DNA from: a virus
IMG/VR virus record: IMGVR_UViG_3300032285_000098
Coordinates: 1-24,308 of that record
Direction: 5' to 3' (one strand)
Length of the DNA: 24,308 nt
This document shows positions 15,401-21,913 of the stretch, piece by piece (the first letter of the stretch is position 1; every line of letters begins with the position of its first letter). The position numbers and the translations under genes are program-made. The notes beneath the pieces are model-generated. The model was not told where the DNA came from and made no database searches. It saw only the letters and a program-made list of their open reading frames with translations.

Positions 15401-17016
15401 TCAAGAGTTACTGTTCCTGCGGACCCGGTGTTATCAAACACCGCAGTATCTTGGGCTAGTGGAAAGTTATTAATCGCCGGAGAGCCTCCAGAAGAAGTTG
15501 CCCACCCTGTTGCACTCCAGTTCTGTGCGCCAGCAAGGTTCCAGTAAACCGTTTTTGTACTGAACGTGATGCCGGAGTTGCCCCCACAGTTTCCTGCCCG
15601 GGTAGGAGTTGCGCCTGACGCAGCCCCGGTAATAGCAATGTCTCGGAAGTCGCAGTCAGCGGCAGAGATGCTACTGACTTGCAGAGTGCGCTGAGTTCCA
15701 AGGGTGTTGGAGCGCAGGGACATGCGCTGGGTTGGAGTAGCTCCTGCGCAGGTCAAAGTGCCATTTATAGTTTGGGCGCCCGAAAATAATACAGTGGTAA
15801 TTCCAGTGGAAGATGGAGCAGCAAACGACAGATTATTAAATGTGTTTGGCCCCTGAATTGTAAACGACGTTGCAAACGTTGTTGTAAATGAAACATTATA
15901 AAAGGTTAGTCCCGTAGCATTTATTGCATGCGATATGCCAGTAAATGTTATTGTTGATGTTCCGGCATCAAATATAAGATTGGTGGATGTTATTAAATAT
16001 GACCCACCGGGATTTGTATTGCTTATGTTGCTTGCGCCAAGTTTAATAGTCCTGACGTTTGTATTTGACGATGACAAAATTCCAGCGGTAACATCATACC
16101 CTTTGGTATCAAAAGTTCCGTTTGTAACAGTTATTGCTTGTGAACCAATGTTCCATGGATCAGCAAGCTGCACCGTGCCGCCGTAGGTATCAATCGTGAA
16201 CGGGGATGGAAATGTTTTGCTTGCGCTGGTAATGGTTTGGGTGTTGCCGCCGGAAAAAGTAAGGGTTGAACTCCCTGTGAAGGATGTTCCAGAACCATTT
16301 TTCCAGTCCCCATAGACAATGGTTGCGTTTGAAATCCCCAACGTCATGGCCGTTGTGCGACCCGACATGTCTACGGTTGGAACGTAGCCAATCGCCGTAT
16401 CCAGCGTAATAGTGCCCGTCACAGAGCCCGCGTCAGTGAACTTGGCTATGTCTTGCGGAAGGGGAAAATAGATTGTGTTTGGCGACCCAGCAGACGTGTC
16501 TGACCACCCGTTTGCGCTCCAGTTCTGTGCGCTCGCCAAGTTCCAGTACACCGTTTTCTGTGTGCTGAACGTGATGTTCCTATTTTCGCCACGGTTACCA
16601 ATTCGTGTGCCGCTGATGGGGGCGGAGGTGCCCCTAACGTAAATGCCTCGAAAATCACAGTCAGAAATGCTGACTGTACCGTTGACAATGAAATCAACGG
16701 CAATCCCATACGTTGTGCTGGTGAAGAAAATGCGGTTATTGCCAGCAGTGCCTGTTGTTGTCAGGTTCCCTGTAGTCAGCGACGCTGTGAGGGAGATTGT
16801 CTGCGTCCCAACTACTGCGCTGGGGGTAATAGTCAGGGAGTTGACTGACTGCGCGGTATCTACCGTGGCAGTAAATTTGCCGCCGGAGTTTGCGTCAAAG
16901 ATGGCGTCATCTGCCGACGTTGGGACAGATGCGCCCGAAGCCCCGCCGGATGACGTAGACCATTTGGTGGTGCTTGACCAGTTGCCCGCTCCACCAACCC
17001 AATACCTGTTAGCCAT
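12430..17016 (-). CDS. Giant modular beta-solenoid adhesin / tail fibre
   Basis: 1528 residues; its ATG directly abuts the stop of the upstream small gene (TAA then ATG). It is built from Ser/Thr/Gly-rich beta repeats. Five Trp-marked modules begin at W6 (NRYWVGGAGNWSS), W158 (KTVYWNLASAQNW), W492 (KTVYWNLAGAQNW), W831 (NLFWRGGTGNWSD) and W1171 (KTVYWAVNTANW); the last four are spaced 334-340 residues apart. The closing motif VDYL...YAG occurs at 788 and again at 1481. This architecture is typical of long secreted or virion-attached adhesins; here the phage context makes it a tail fibre or tailspike-like receptor binder. No enzymatic (lyase or hydrolase) motif was recognised. Two stretches are clearly AT-rich compared with the rest of the gene. 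Confidence 0.85.
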   Translation of the reverse strand: MANRYWVGGAGNWSSTTKWSTSSGGASGASVPTSADDAIFDANSGGKFTATVDTAQSVNSLTITPSAVVGTQTISLTASLTTGNLTTTGTAGNNRIFFTSTTYGIAVDFIVNGTVSISDCDFRGIYVRGTSAPISGTRIGNRGENRNITFSTQKTVYWNLASAQNWSANGWSDTSAGSPNTIYFPLPQDIAKFTDAGSVTGTITLDTAIGYVPTVDMSGRTTAMTLGISNATIVYGDWKNGSGTSFTGSSTLTFSGGNTQTITSASKTFPSPFTIDTYGGTVQLADPWNIGSQAITVTNGTFDTKGYDVTAGILSSSNTNVRTIKLGASNISNTNPGGSYLITSTNLIFDAGTSTITFTGISHAINATGLTFYNVSFTTTFATSFTIQGPNTFNNLSFAAPSSTGITTVLFSGAQTINGTLTCAGATPTQRMSLRSNTLGTQRTLQVSSISAADCDFRDIAITGAASGATPTRAGNCGGNSGITFSTKTVYWNLAGAQNWSATGWATSSGGSPAINNFPLAQDTAVFDNTGSAGTVTLDVAWNIGTFDASGRTSAMTFDTSTIGTSVYGDWKFGTGVTFPGGSAVLSFQKNGTQTITSNAVTFTCPVTVNNPSGTVQLADALSLSATRALTVTTGTFDAVTYNVTAGLFTLSGTATRTIKMGSGTWTASGTGSVWNVQNNTGLTLTVGTSNIVLSDTSTSARTFDGGTAYYNKLTIGGTTGTSTLTIVGSNTFGELASTKTVAHTIAIGTGVQTFGKWSVTGTVGNVVTVTGTSTTNVIAGPRVSGVDYLAMGTLGFSTTSPGEFYAGANSTGTGAGVILTAAPATRNLFWRGGTGNWSDTTKWATTSGGAGPAPIPTSADTVTFNSASNATAYTVTLDAGVAIARCASFTMAGPASGNVTFAGTTPIAFHGSVSFAATGITRTFSSLINFAGNGSYTFDPSSLTFSSSITVNGVGSTWTLANNLNIGISTITVTYGSFSTSASNYSITGATISSSNTNIRTINLNNSTLTLSGTVTFATATNLTFNAGASNISTNLSGATFAGGGQTFYNVSFTSVLPGSVNQIDGSNTFNNLSFAGRTTVGIGIVQFNASQTISGTLTVSAGTASAYRNFLRSDGNGIKTLTCAAVSFTDVDFREITIAGAAAPASGTRLGDAKGNSGITFPVAKTVYWAVNTANWGATGAGSWSATSGGSAANDQFPLPQDTAYFSSTTPTSGSTVTVNANYNIGTIDMSARTVSSPTALITLATGTTSPAVYGDWINGTGTTPSGTGTIIFIGRGSQTITSAGRTFTQPITINTAGGSVTLQDSFISSQSASTALQIVQGTFNAVTYNVTLSGAASGVTANFTGTLGIGSGTWSIAGTSGWNASTSTATITGSGTISLTAATAKSFQGGSLSYSGVTLDQGGAGALTISGNNTFKTITNTYSATGATSILLVDTTQTLTNPWTATGAATRVLTVSGTSVSSPGTLIYSGAGTAANVDYLSISNVRAYPLATSWYAGNNSTNGGSLGWYFSGATVAYNGNFLVFF
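12433..14532 (-). repeat. Adhesin duplication unit B (~700 residues, coding)
   Basis: It covers residues 829-1528 and repeats the order of unit A: Trp module, SSSNTNIRTI (near 994), FYNVSFT / NTFNNLSF, Trp module, FNAVTYNVT (near 1328), VDYL (1481), ending the protein. The copies are diverged, so the duplication is not recent. Confidence 0.7.
14533..16560 (-). repeat. Adhesin duplication unit A (~676 residues, coding)
   Basis: It covers residues 153-828 of the giant adhesin. In order it has a Trp module, SSSNTNVRTI (near 314), FYNVSFT / NTFNNLSF (near 365-395), a second Trp module, FDAVTYNVT (near 640) and VDYL (788). Unit B repeats these landmarks in the same order about 680-690 residues later. 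Confidence 0.7.
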
Positions 17017-17214
17017 TTACACCCCCGGTTCAGGGGGCGATTCTACCGGAGGCAGTTCTTCTGGGGGTGCGGTTACGATAGCGATCCAGTTATCCAAGCG
17101 CTTCTGTTTGAGCGCTTGGATTTCTTCGTCACTCAGCCCGTGATCATCTGGCAAATGAAGGGCGTCACCAAAGACGCCGTACGGCGAGTCGAACTGGAAG
17201 TCGATTTTTATCAT
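17017..17214 (-). CDS. Small conserved phage protein between two fibre genes
   Basis: 65 residues from the ATG at 17214, two bases after the stop of the upstream fibre gene (TAACCATG). Longer in-frame extension to 17277 would lie within that fibre gene and has a Cys/His-rich composition unlike the rest, so the shorter form is chosen. The sequence opens MIKIDFQFDSPYGVFGDAL, has a helical centre (DEEIQALKQKRLDNWIAIV) and a Pro/Glu-rich acidic tail. I recall similar small proteins beside tail-fibre genes in environmental phages, but know no function. A fibre chaperone or assembly partner is possible; this is only a guess from position. Confidence 0.7.
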   Translation of the reverse strand: MIKIDFQFDSPYGVFGDALHLPDDHGLSDEEIQALKQKRLDNWIAIVTAPPEELPPVESPPEPGV

Positions 17215-17216
17215 GG

Positions 17217-17999
17217 TTAAGCCTGCGTGGTTACAGCAATAACATCCCAGCGGGTGTTGGCGGCATTGTAAATGCACCCGACATAGGTCATTTTATTAAC
17301 GGTAGTAGAAGTCGGCAAAGTCACCCCAATCACAGTGTAAGTCGCGTTCCATGTCAACGTCTGCGAAGTGCCGTTGTCCAAGATGCGGAAGATCAACTTG
17401 TTGCCGTTTACAGGAGTGCCGGTGGGTGCGTTGATTGTCAAAGCCGCTGCCTGAGCCGTCACCGCATACTGGTCAAACGAACTGATGTCGGGAGTGATAG
17501 ACGCCGTCGAAGTGGTGCTGCTAACACGAGGGTCAATCCGCTTGTTGGTTAGTGTCTCGGCCCCAGTGTAAGTAGCGATAGATGCGCCAGCTAGTGTGGA
17601 TGCCCCCGTTCCACCATAGGCAATGGCAATAGTCGATCCCTGCCATGTACCAGACGCAATCGTGCCTAGCGCAGAGACGTTGCCACTCGCATCAAGGTTG
17701 ACCGACCGCCCCGATGGGTACGTGACAAAAACAGTGACTGTGCCAGAGAAAGTTACCGCGCTTCCAGAGTTGCTGGAGGCGTATATCGTTGTCCTAGTCA
17801 GTGTAGGGCCGGTGGTCGAGTACGTGCCAAGGCCCACCTCCCAGTTACCCGGCGTATCAGTAGCCGCGTAGAAAGTGGTGTTCGTGTTGCCGATGACGGC
17901 AAACGATTGGAATCCCGTCACCGCTCCCGCAAGTGTGAAACTTACGGTGGTGTTTGCCGTGCCAGTTTCCTGTACACGGTTGGCTAGAACAAGCGCCAT
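17217..17999 (-). CDS. Tail fibre protein
   Basis: 260 residues. The N-terminus (VLANRVQETGTANTTVSF, TLAGAVTGFQSF) and the following WEVGLGTYSTTGPTLTRTT (residues about 52-70) belong to a common environmental phage fibre family whose N-terminus is thought to attach to the virion. The motif IAYGGTGAST (residues about 126-135) is a typical shaft element, followed by YTGAETLTNKRIDPRV. The C-terminal domain (NGNKLIFRILDNGTSQTL, YVGCIYNAANTRWDVIAV) is a beta-sandwich type end seen in many such fibres. Upstream is a weak AGGA site; a 5-base linker to the preceding repeat gene suggests coupling. Confidence 0.85.
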   Translation of the reverse strand: MALVLANRVQETGTANTTVSFTLAGAVTGFQSFAVIGNTNTTFYAATDTPGNWEVGLGTYSTTGPTLTRTTIYASSNSGSAVTFSGTVTVFVTYPSGRSVNLDASGNVSALGTIASGTWQGSTIAIAYGGTGASTLAGASIATYTGAETLTNKRIDPRVSSTTSTASITPDISSFDQYAVTAQAAALTINAPTGTPVNGNKLIFRILDNGTSQTLTWNATYTVIGVTLPTSTTVNKMTYVGCIYNAANTRWDVIAVTTQA

Positions 18000-18007
18000 C
18001 GTCAGTC

Positions 18008-20056
18008 CTAAGTTGTGTCAATCAACTCCCAAGAATTCTCTTGGGCAGTATCGACCGTGGCCCACGTAGTGCCGGTAGCATTATTTATGTTCTGCCAGCC
18101 TGAAGTCTGGGCAGTGCCTATTGGAGTCCAGCTAGCACCGGAGGCAGTGTTCACATTTTGCCAGCTAACGCTCTGGCTGTCATCAATCAAGGCCCACTGC
18201 ACCCCGACGTTGCCAACCACACCCTGAGCGATAACCCCCAGAATCTGATTGGTTCTTTCAACCCCGAAGCTCCCGACTTGGCCCGTTGCCGTCACATTGG
18301 ATAGCGCGGGAGCAATCACGTTGGCTACATTGCCAACAGCGCCAGTGGCTGATACCCCGGTGATTGCTCGGCTAAAGTCCGCGCCTATATCTCCAACCTG
18401 CCCCGCCCCAGAAACTCCAGTCAGAGCAACGGTGACGCTCTTTCCCACTGAGCCAACTGCGCCCGTAGCTTCCACCCCGGTAAGCGGAGTCGTACGGAAC
18501 GGTGTACCGACTTCACCCGTGGCAAAAACACCAGTGATGGCAATAGACAGCGCAGCAACGCTGAGAGTACCAACATCCCCAACAGCCGTTGCGCCAGTCA
18601 GAGCAATAGACAGGTTTGCGCCGACCGAGCCGACTTGGCCTATTGCGGCAAGACCCGATATGGCAAACGAACGCGCAGCGTCAGCAACAGACCCGGCCTG
18701 CCCTGTCGCAGACACCCCAGTGAGGGCAACAGACAGCCCTGAAAAAGTGACTGTCCCCACGGACCCCGTGGCTTGAACTCCAGACAGGGCCTTGCTGCGG
18801 TCCGAAGTTACTGTTCCAACTTGCCCGGTGAGGGAGACATTGGTAAGCGCAATCGACCGCGTAGCAGTGATGTTGCCCACGGAGCCCGTGGCCTGAACTC
18901 CGGTCAACTCCTGAGGAGGAGTAACAGTGCCAGCACTGCCGGTAGCTGCAACTCCTGTGAGGGCTACGGTGCGTGAGGTAGTAACAGAACCAACCCCACC
19001 CGTGGCAGCGTTACCCGTGATCCCCTGACCAGCCAAGACATCGCCAACCTGCCCCGTCGCTTCGTTACCAGTAATCGCTACGGTAGTAGAGGGCGTGAGG
19101 GTGCCGACCGCCCCTGTTGAACGAACGCCGGTAAGCTCTTGGGTGCTAGTTCCTGAGGGGCTTACATACCCCACCTGACCCGTAGCAGCCTCTCCTGTCA
19201 GGGCAAATGAGCGATCACCAACAGTAACAGACCCCACAGCCCCAGTAGCCGCTACGCCCGTGATCCCTACGTCAGTAGACGGTGTGAGGCTTCCTACCGC
19301 CCCACTAGCAGAGGTCCCCGTAATCGCAACGGAGGATGTGACCGCCAAACTACCAACCGCGCCAGTAGCTTCAACGCCGGTAACAGCGACCGATGGTGCG
19401 ACACTGACCGAGCCTACTGCGCCGGTAGCCGCAACGCCCGTTATGGCGAGCGTCTTGTCTCTAGCATCAACAGAACCAACTTCGCCGGTAGCTTCAACTC
19501 CCGTGAGGGAAACCGTAGGAGCCGCGCCAACCGAGCCAACCAATCCAGTGGATTCAAGTCCAGTTATGCCAACCGAAGTGGCCGCGCTGACATCACCAAC
19601 AGCTCCCGTGGCTGCAAGACCGGTAATGGCGACCGAGGAGGTAACACTGACACTACCAACAGCGCCGGTAGCCGCGACCCCTGTGAGAGCAACTGACAGG
19701 CTAACACCGACACTGCCAGCCGATCCAGTTGCGGATACCCCGGTAATGCCAACCGAAGTAACGGGAGAAATGGAGCCAACCGCGCCCGTGGCGGTAACGC
19801 CCGTGAGAGCGACAGAAGTAGAAACGCCAACAGTGCCAACTGCGCCCGTGGCGGCGACGCCTGTAATCGCCTGTCCGGCTAGAACCGATCCAACGGCCCC
19901 CGTTGCCGCAACGCCCGTAATTGCTACTGAAGTAGAGGGCGTGACGGTGCCAACTGCACCCGTGGCAGATACGCCAGTAAGGGCAACAGTTACATTACCG
20001 CCCCCCGCTGGTAGCGAGCTAAAGGGGACGGCTGAAAACGGGGCGTTGCTAAACAT
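18008..20056 (-). CDS. Repeat-built virion or fibre protein with thirty ~20-residue repeats
   Basis: 682 residues. After a 26-residue leader (MFSNAPFSAVPFSSLPAGGG), thirty tandem units of consensus TGVxATGAVGSVxxxxSVAI fill residues 27-620, each 15-22 residues, mostly 20. Residues 621-682 then switch to a second repeat of 11 residues starting with Trp (WQNVNTASGAS, WTPIGTAQTSG and others). The alternating hydrophobic and Gly pattern suggests a long beta-stranded fibre or solenoid, with the Trp repeat as a C-terminal cap or binding tip. I recognise the unit from environmental phage genomes but know no characterised member. No Shine-Dalgarno sequence is visible before the ATG, where a hairpin lies instead. 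The fibre cluster context suggests a virion role (inference). Confidence 0.8.
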   Translation of the reverse strand: MFSNAPFSAVPFSSLPAGGGNVTVALTGVSATGAVGTVTPSTSVAITGVAATGAVGSVLAGQAITGVAATGAVGTVGVSTSVALTGVTATGAVGSISPVTSVGITGVSATGSAGSVGVSLSVALTGVAATGAVGSVSVTSSVAITGLAATGAVGDVSAATSVGITGLESTGLVGSVGAAPTVSLTGVEATGEVGSVDARDKTLAITGVAATGAVGSVSVAPSVAVTGVEATGAVGSLAVTSSVAITGTSASGAVGSLTPSTDVGITGVAATGAVGSVTVGDRSFALTGEAATGQVGYVSPSGTSTQELTGVRSTGAVGTLTPSTTVAITGNEATGQVGDVLAGQGITGNAATGGVGSVTTSRTVALTGVAATGSAGTVTPPQELTGVQATGSVGNITATRSIALTNVSLTGQVGTVTSDRSKALSGVQATGSVGTVTFSGLSVALTGVSATGQAGSVADAARSFAISGLAAIGQVGSVGANLSIALTGATAVGDVGTLSVAALSIAITGVFATGEVGTPFRTTPLTGVEATGAVGSVGKSVTVALTGVSGAGQVGDIGADFSRAITGVSATGAVGNVANVIAPALSNVTATGQVGSFGVERTNQILGVIAQGVVGNVGVQWALIDDSQSVSWQNVNTASGASWTPIGTAQTSGWQNINNATGTTWATVDTAQENSWELIDTT
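18011..18196 (-). repeat. Eleven-residue Trp repeats, five full plus one partial
   Basis: Encodes residues 621-682. Each unit begins with Trp, followed by a pattern W-x-x-[IV]-[DNG]-x-[AS] and a polar end. The spacing of the Trp residues is exactly 11 throughout. Confidence 0.92.
18197..19978 (-). repeat. Thirty tandem ~60-bp coding repeats
   Basis: About 1.78 kb encoding residues 27-620 of the repeat protein. Units differ mainly at synonymous positions and in the variable half (residues 12-18 of each unit), while TG-x-x-ATG-x-VG is nearly fixed. Several units are shorter (for example the LAGQ-containing ones, 18 residues) and a few are 21 or 22. Confidence 0.95.
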
Positions 20057-20062
20057 ACGCTA

Positions 20063-20080
20063 CACGGGGGTTACCCCGTG
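20063..20080. promoter_or_regulatory. Perfect hairpin before the repeat-protein start codon
   Basis: CACGGGG and CCCCGTG form a 7-bp GC-rich stem around a 4-base loop. It sits between the stop of the gene ending at 20087 and the ATG at 20056, leaving 6 bases before the start. No T-run follows on the minus strand, so a classic terminator is unlikely. It could set translation of the repeat protein or mark RNA processing. Confidence 0.5.
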
Positions 20081-20086
20081 CCCCCG

Positions 20087-20551
20087 TTACGCGAGCCGAA
20101 TCAGTGCTTGCGTCGAATCGTTAGTCGGCATGGTCAGAGTGAACGTACCAGCGGTCACAGTCTGATCGCCGAAGGTGTGTACGCTCACAGCGCGGCCGCC
20201 TTGAGTGCTGTTGTAGACCAGAACACAGTTGAACGCAACGGTCAGCGTCACACTGGTGTACACGAAGCTGGCGGTGGGCGTGGTGTAGGCGGTCGTGCCC
20301 GAAGTACCCGGGGCGTTCCAGCTACTAATGGTGATGCCGCCAGCAGTGTAGTTCGTGCCAGACGATGACACTTCGCCCGTGGTGCTGTACGCGGTTGTAG
20401 AAGCATTCAGCGTAGCCGAACTAAGGTACAGCGCGGCTTTAAACGTGTCCGCCGTGTTGATGGTACGAGCCGGGTTGGTCGCGCTGAAGTTGTGGTACGC
20501 GTTAAGCAACTCGCCTTTAAACGACGTTGCCATTGCTTGGGTGTTTGCCAT
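20087..20551 (-). CDS. Small beta-rich structural protein, paralogue A
   Basis: 154 residues with an AAGGAG site before the ATG. The core TFKAALYLSSATLNASTTAY, then STTGEVSSSGTNYTAGG, matches the protein at 20774-21196 in order and spacing, and both end with a Thr-rich strand and [AI][LI]IR[LI]A. This family is common in environmental phages; many members have an early strand reading FK.ALY or KV.LYT, then TTAY.TTGE and GY.AGG. They are thought to be minor virion proteins such as capsid decoration, head fibre or tail parts. No experimental role is known to me. The placement between adaptor and fibre genes supports a virion component. Confidence 0.75.
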   Translation of the reverse strand: MANTQAMATSFKGELLNAYHNFSATNPARTINTADTFKAALYLSSATLNASTTAYSTTGEVSSSGTNYTAGGITISSWNAPGTSGTTAYTTPTASFVYTSVTLTVAFNCVLVYNSTQGGRAVSVHTFGDQTVTAGTFTLTMPTNDSTQALIRLA

Positions 20552-20569
20552 GATAGGGCTCCTTGTGGG

Positions 20570-20764
20570 TTAAGCAAGCATTGCAGCGACGCCGTCTGCA
20601 AAGACATTTTTCTTGAGCGTCACATGAACGGAGCGGTGAACCAACTCACCTTCGTGCCAATACTCCACCCACGTTGTGGTTTCATTCTCATTATCCAAGG
20701 AGCCTTCCCTTTTTTCAAGGAGAGACTCTTCCATTTCGCCTTTGGTGGTCGTTACTAGAGACAT
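20570..20764 (-). CDS. Small conserved phage protein
   Basis: 64 residues with a good AAGGAG site before the ATG. The N-terminal half is acidic and helical (TTKGEMEESLLEKREG), followed by TTWVEYWHEGELVHRSVHVT, which looks like two beta strands. It is a family I recall beside this type of structural gene in environmental phages, with no known function. It lies exactly between the two paralogous structural genes and may have been part of the unit that was duplicated or may act with them. Confidence 0.72.
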   Translation of the reverse strand: MSLVTTTKGEMEESLLEKREGSLDNENETTTWVEYWHEGELVHRSVHVTLKKNVFADGVAAMLA

Positions 20765-20773
20765 GGGTGCTCC

Positions 20774-21196
20774 TTATGCGATGCGAATGATTGCAGAGGT
20801 ATTGGTGGCAGCGGGAAACTGCACCGTGAAAGTTGTCGTGGAGGTTTTGTCGCTTCCGAAGTCCAGCACGCATACAGCCCCGTTATCCCCGGGCTTATAA
20901 ATCAATGCACCACGCGCTGTAAACGCGCCTGTCCACGACACGTTGGAAAACGAAACATAGGACACCGTGCCCGAACCGCCCGTCGTGGGGGTCACAGTAA
21001 TCGTCAACGGCAGACCCCCGGCGGTGTAACCGGTTGCAACTACTTCACCCGTCGTGGTGTAGGCCGTGGTCGAGTAGTCCAGCGTGGCTGCGTTGGTGTA
21101 CAGCGCGATGTAGAACGTGCCTGAACTGAAGTTAAACGTGCCGCTCATCAGGCCCGTTTTAAACGTGTTGCAAGTGACGTTACCTGTGAAGGCCAT
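20774..21196 (-). CDS. Small beta-rich structural protein, paralogue B
   Basis: 140 residues; the ATG overlaps the preceding stop by one base (TGATG). It shares with the 154-residue protein the order TFK...L, FYIALYTNAATLDYSTTAY, TTTGEVVATGYTAGG, a serine/threonine-rich strand region and the end SAIIRIA. Overall it is beta-rich with no enzymatic motif. Probably a minor virion protein of the same kind as its paralogue, either forming a hetero-oligomer or decorating a different site. The function is inferred from context. Confidence 0.75.
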   Translation of the reverse strand: MAFTGNVTCNTFKTGLMSGTFNFSSGTFYIALYTNAATLDYSTTAYTTTGEVVATGYTAGGLPLTITVTPTTGGSGTVSYVSFSNVSWTGAFTARGALIYKPGDNGAVCVLDFGSDKTSTTTFTVQFPAATNTSAIIRIA

Positions 21197-21906
21197 CAGG
21201 CAACTCCGTTATTCTGCGGCAGCGGGGCCAGACGCGCCTGACCACTGCGGTACGCATCGCTGCGCTCCAGACCATCACCCAGACGCTTGGCTTGAGACAG
21301 CGCTTCGCTGTACCGCTGAGAGTACAGGGCCATCATGTCTGCTTCACCCTTCATGTAGGTGTATGCCTCAACAAGTGATCCGTACAACAGAACGGTATCG
21401 AAGTTATCACTTAGCCACGTAGTGCCGCTTGAAGCAACCGTGATAGACGTCGGGTAGTAATAGTAATGAAGCTCAACCGAGTACGCCGCATCAGGTGTGG
21501 GGCCAAGGATGAAGCTCAGTTCATTGGTTGGCGTGGGGGGAGAGCCTGAGGTGGTCGTGGGACCAAACAGCGCGTAGTACTTGGGGGCACCGACGCTTGT
21601 CGTGGGGTTGGGGTACGCCTGACGGATGAAGCTCACGTCTTTGTTCAGCAGGTACTCATAGTTCCCAGACGCATCAATCACCGCCATCGAATAGACGGAT
21701 AGAAAATCTTCTGGGCAGGACAAGTACTTGTTTGACGTGGTAACCGCACCCGTCACGTTCTTACGCAACGAGGGAAACTGCACCGTGTTGTAAATGCGCT
21801 GCTCAGCCTGAGTGATAAACGTGTTGATGATCGACGGCGTGGTCGAGTAATCGAACGTGTTCTCAGTGTAGTTCTGAATGTCAGCGACCAACGAGGTGTA
21901 GTTCAT
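21196..21906 (-). CDS. Head-tail adaptor-like protein (T7 gp11 / SU10 adaptor type)
   Basis: 236 residues with GAGGA before the ATG. It opens with NYTSLVADIQNYTEN and continues TPSIINTFITQAEQRIYN (residues about 22-40), a helical pair characteristic of ring-forming adaptors below the portal. This is followed by a central beta region beginning PEDFLSVYSM (residues about 65-74), then GAPKYYALFG and LHYYYYP, and a closing helical part (YGSLVEAYTYMKGEADMMALYSQRYSEAL). Such proteins join portal and nozzle in short-tailed phages. The genome also carries a separate P22 gp4-like adaptor at 22771-23469, so this may be a second ring. Family placement is by pattern only. Confidence 0.75.
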   Translation of the reverse strand: MNYTSLVADIQNYTENTFDYSTTPSIINTFITQAEQRIYNTVQFPSLRKNVTGAVTTSNKYLSCPEDFLSVYSMAVIDASGNYEYLLNKDVSFIRQAYPNPTTSVGAPKYYALFGPTTTSGSPPTPTNELSFILGPTPDAAYSVELHYYYYPTSITVASSGTTWLSDNFDTVLLYGSLVEAYTYMKGEADMMALYSQRYSEALSQAKRLGDGLERSDAYRSGQARLAPLPQNNGVA

Positions 21907-21913
21907 GTCGTCC

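Noticed and set aside
10834-17016. Diversity-generating retroelement target in the adhesins
   Set aside because: No reverse transcriptase, template repeat or adenine-biased variable repeat is visible in the window.
18197-19978. Possible CRISPR-like array with ~60-base period
   Set aside because: Units are in-frame coding repeats with codon-type divergence and no constant repeat with unique spacers.
19260-20165. 301-residue plus-strand open frame with PTAPVAATPV repeats
   Set aside because: It is the antisense shadow of the repeat protein; the periodicity comes from the minus-strand repeats. No plus-strand ribosome site or gene neighbours.
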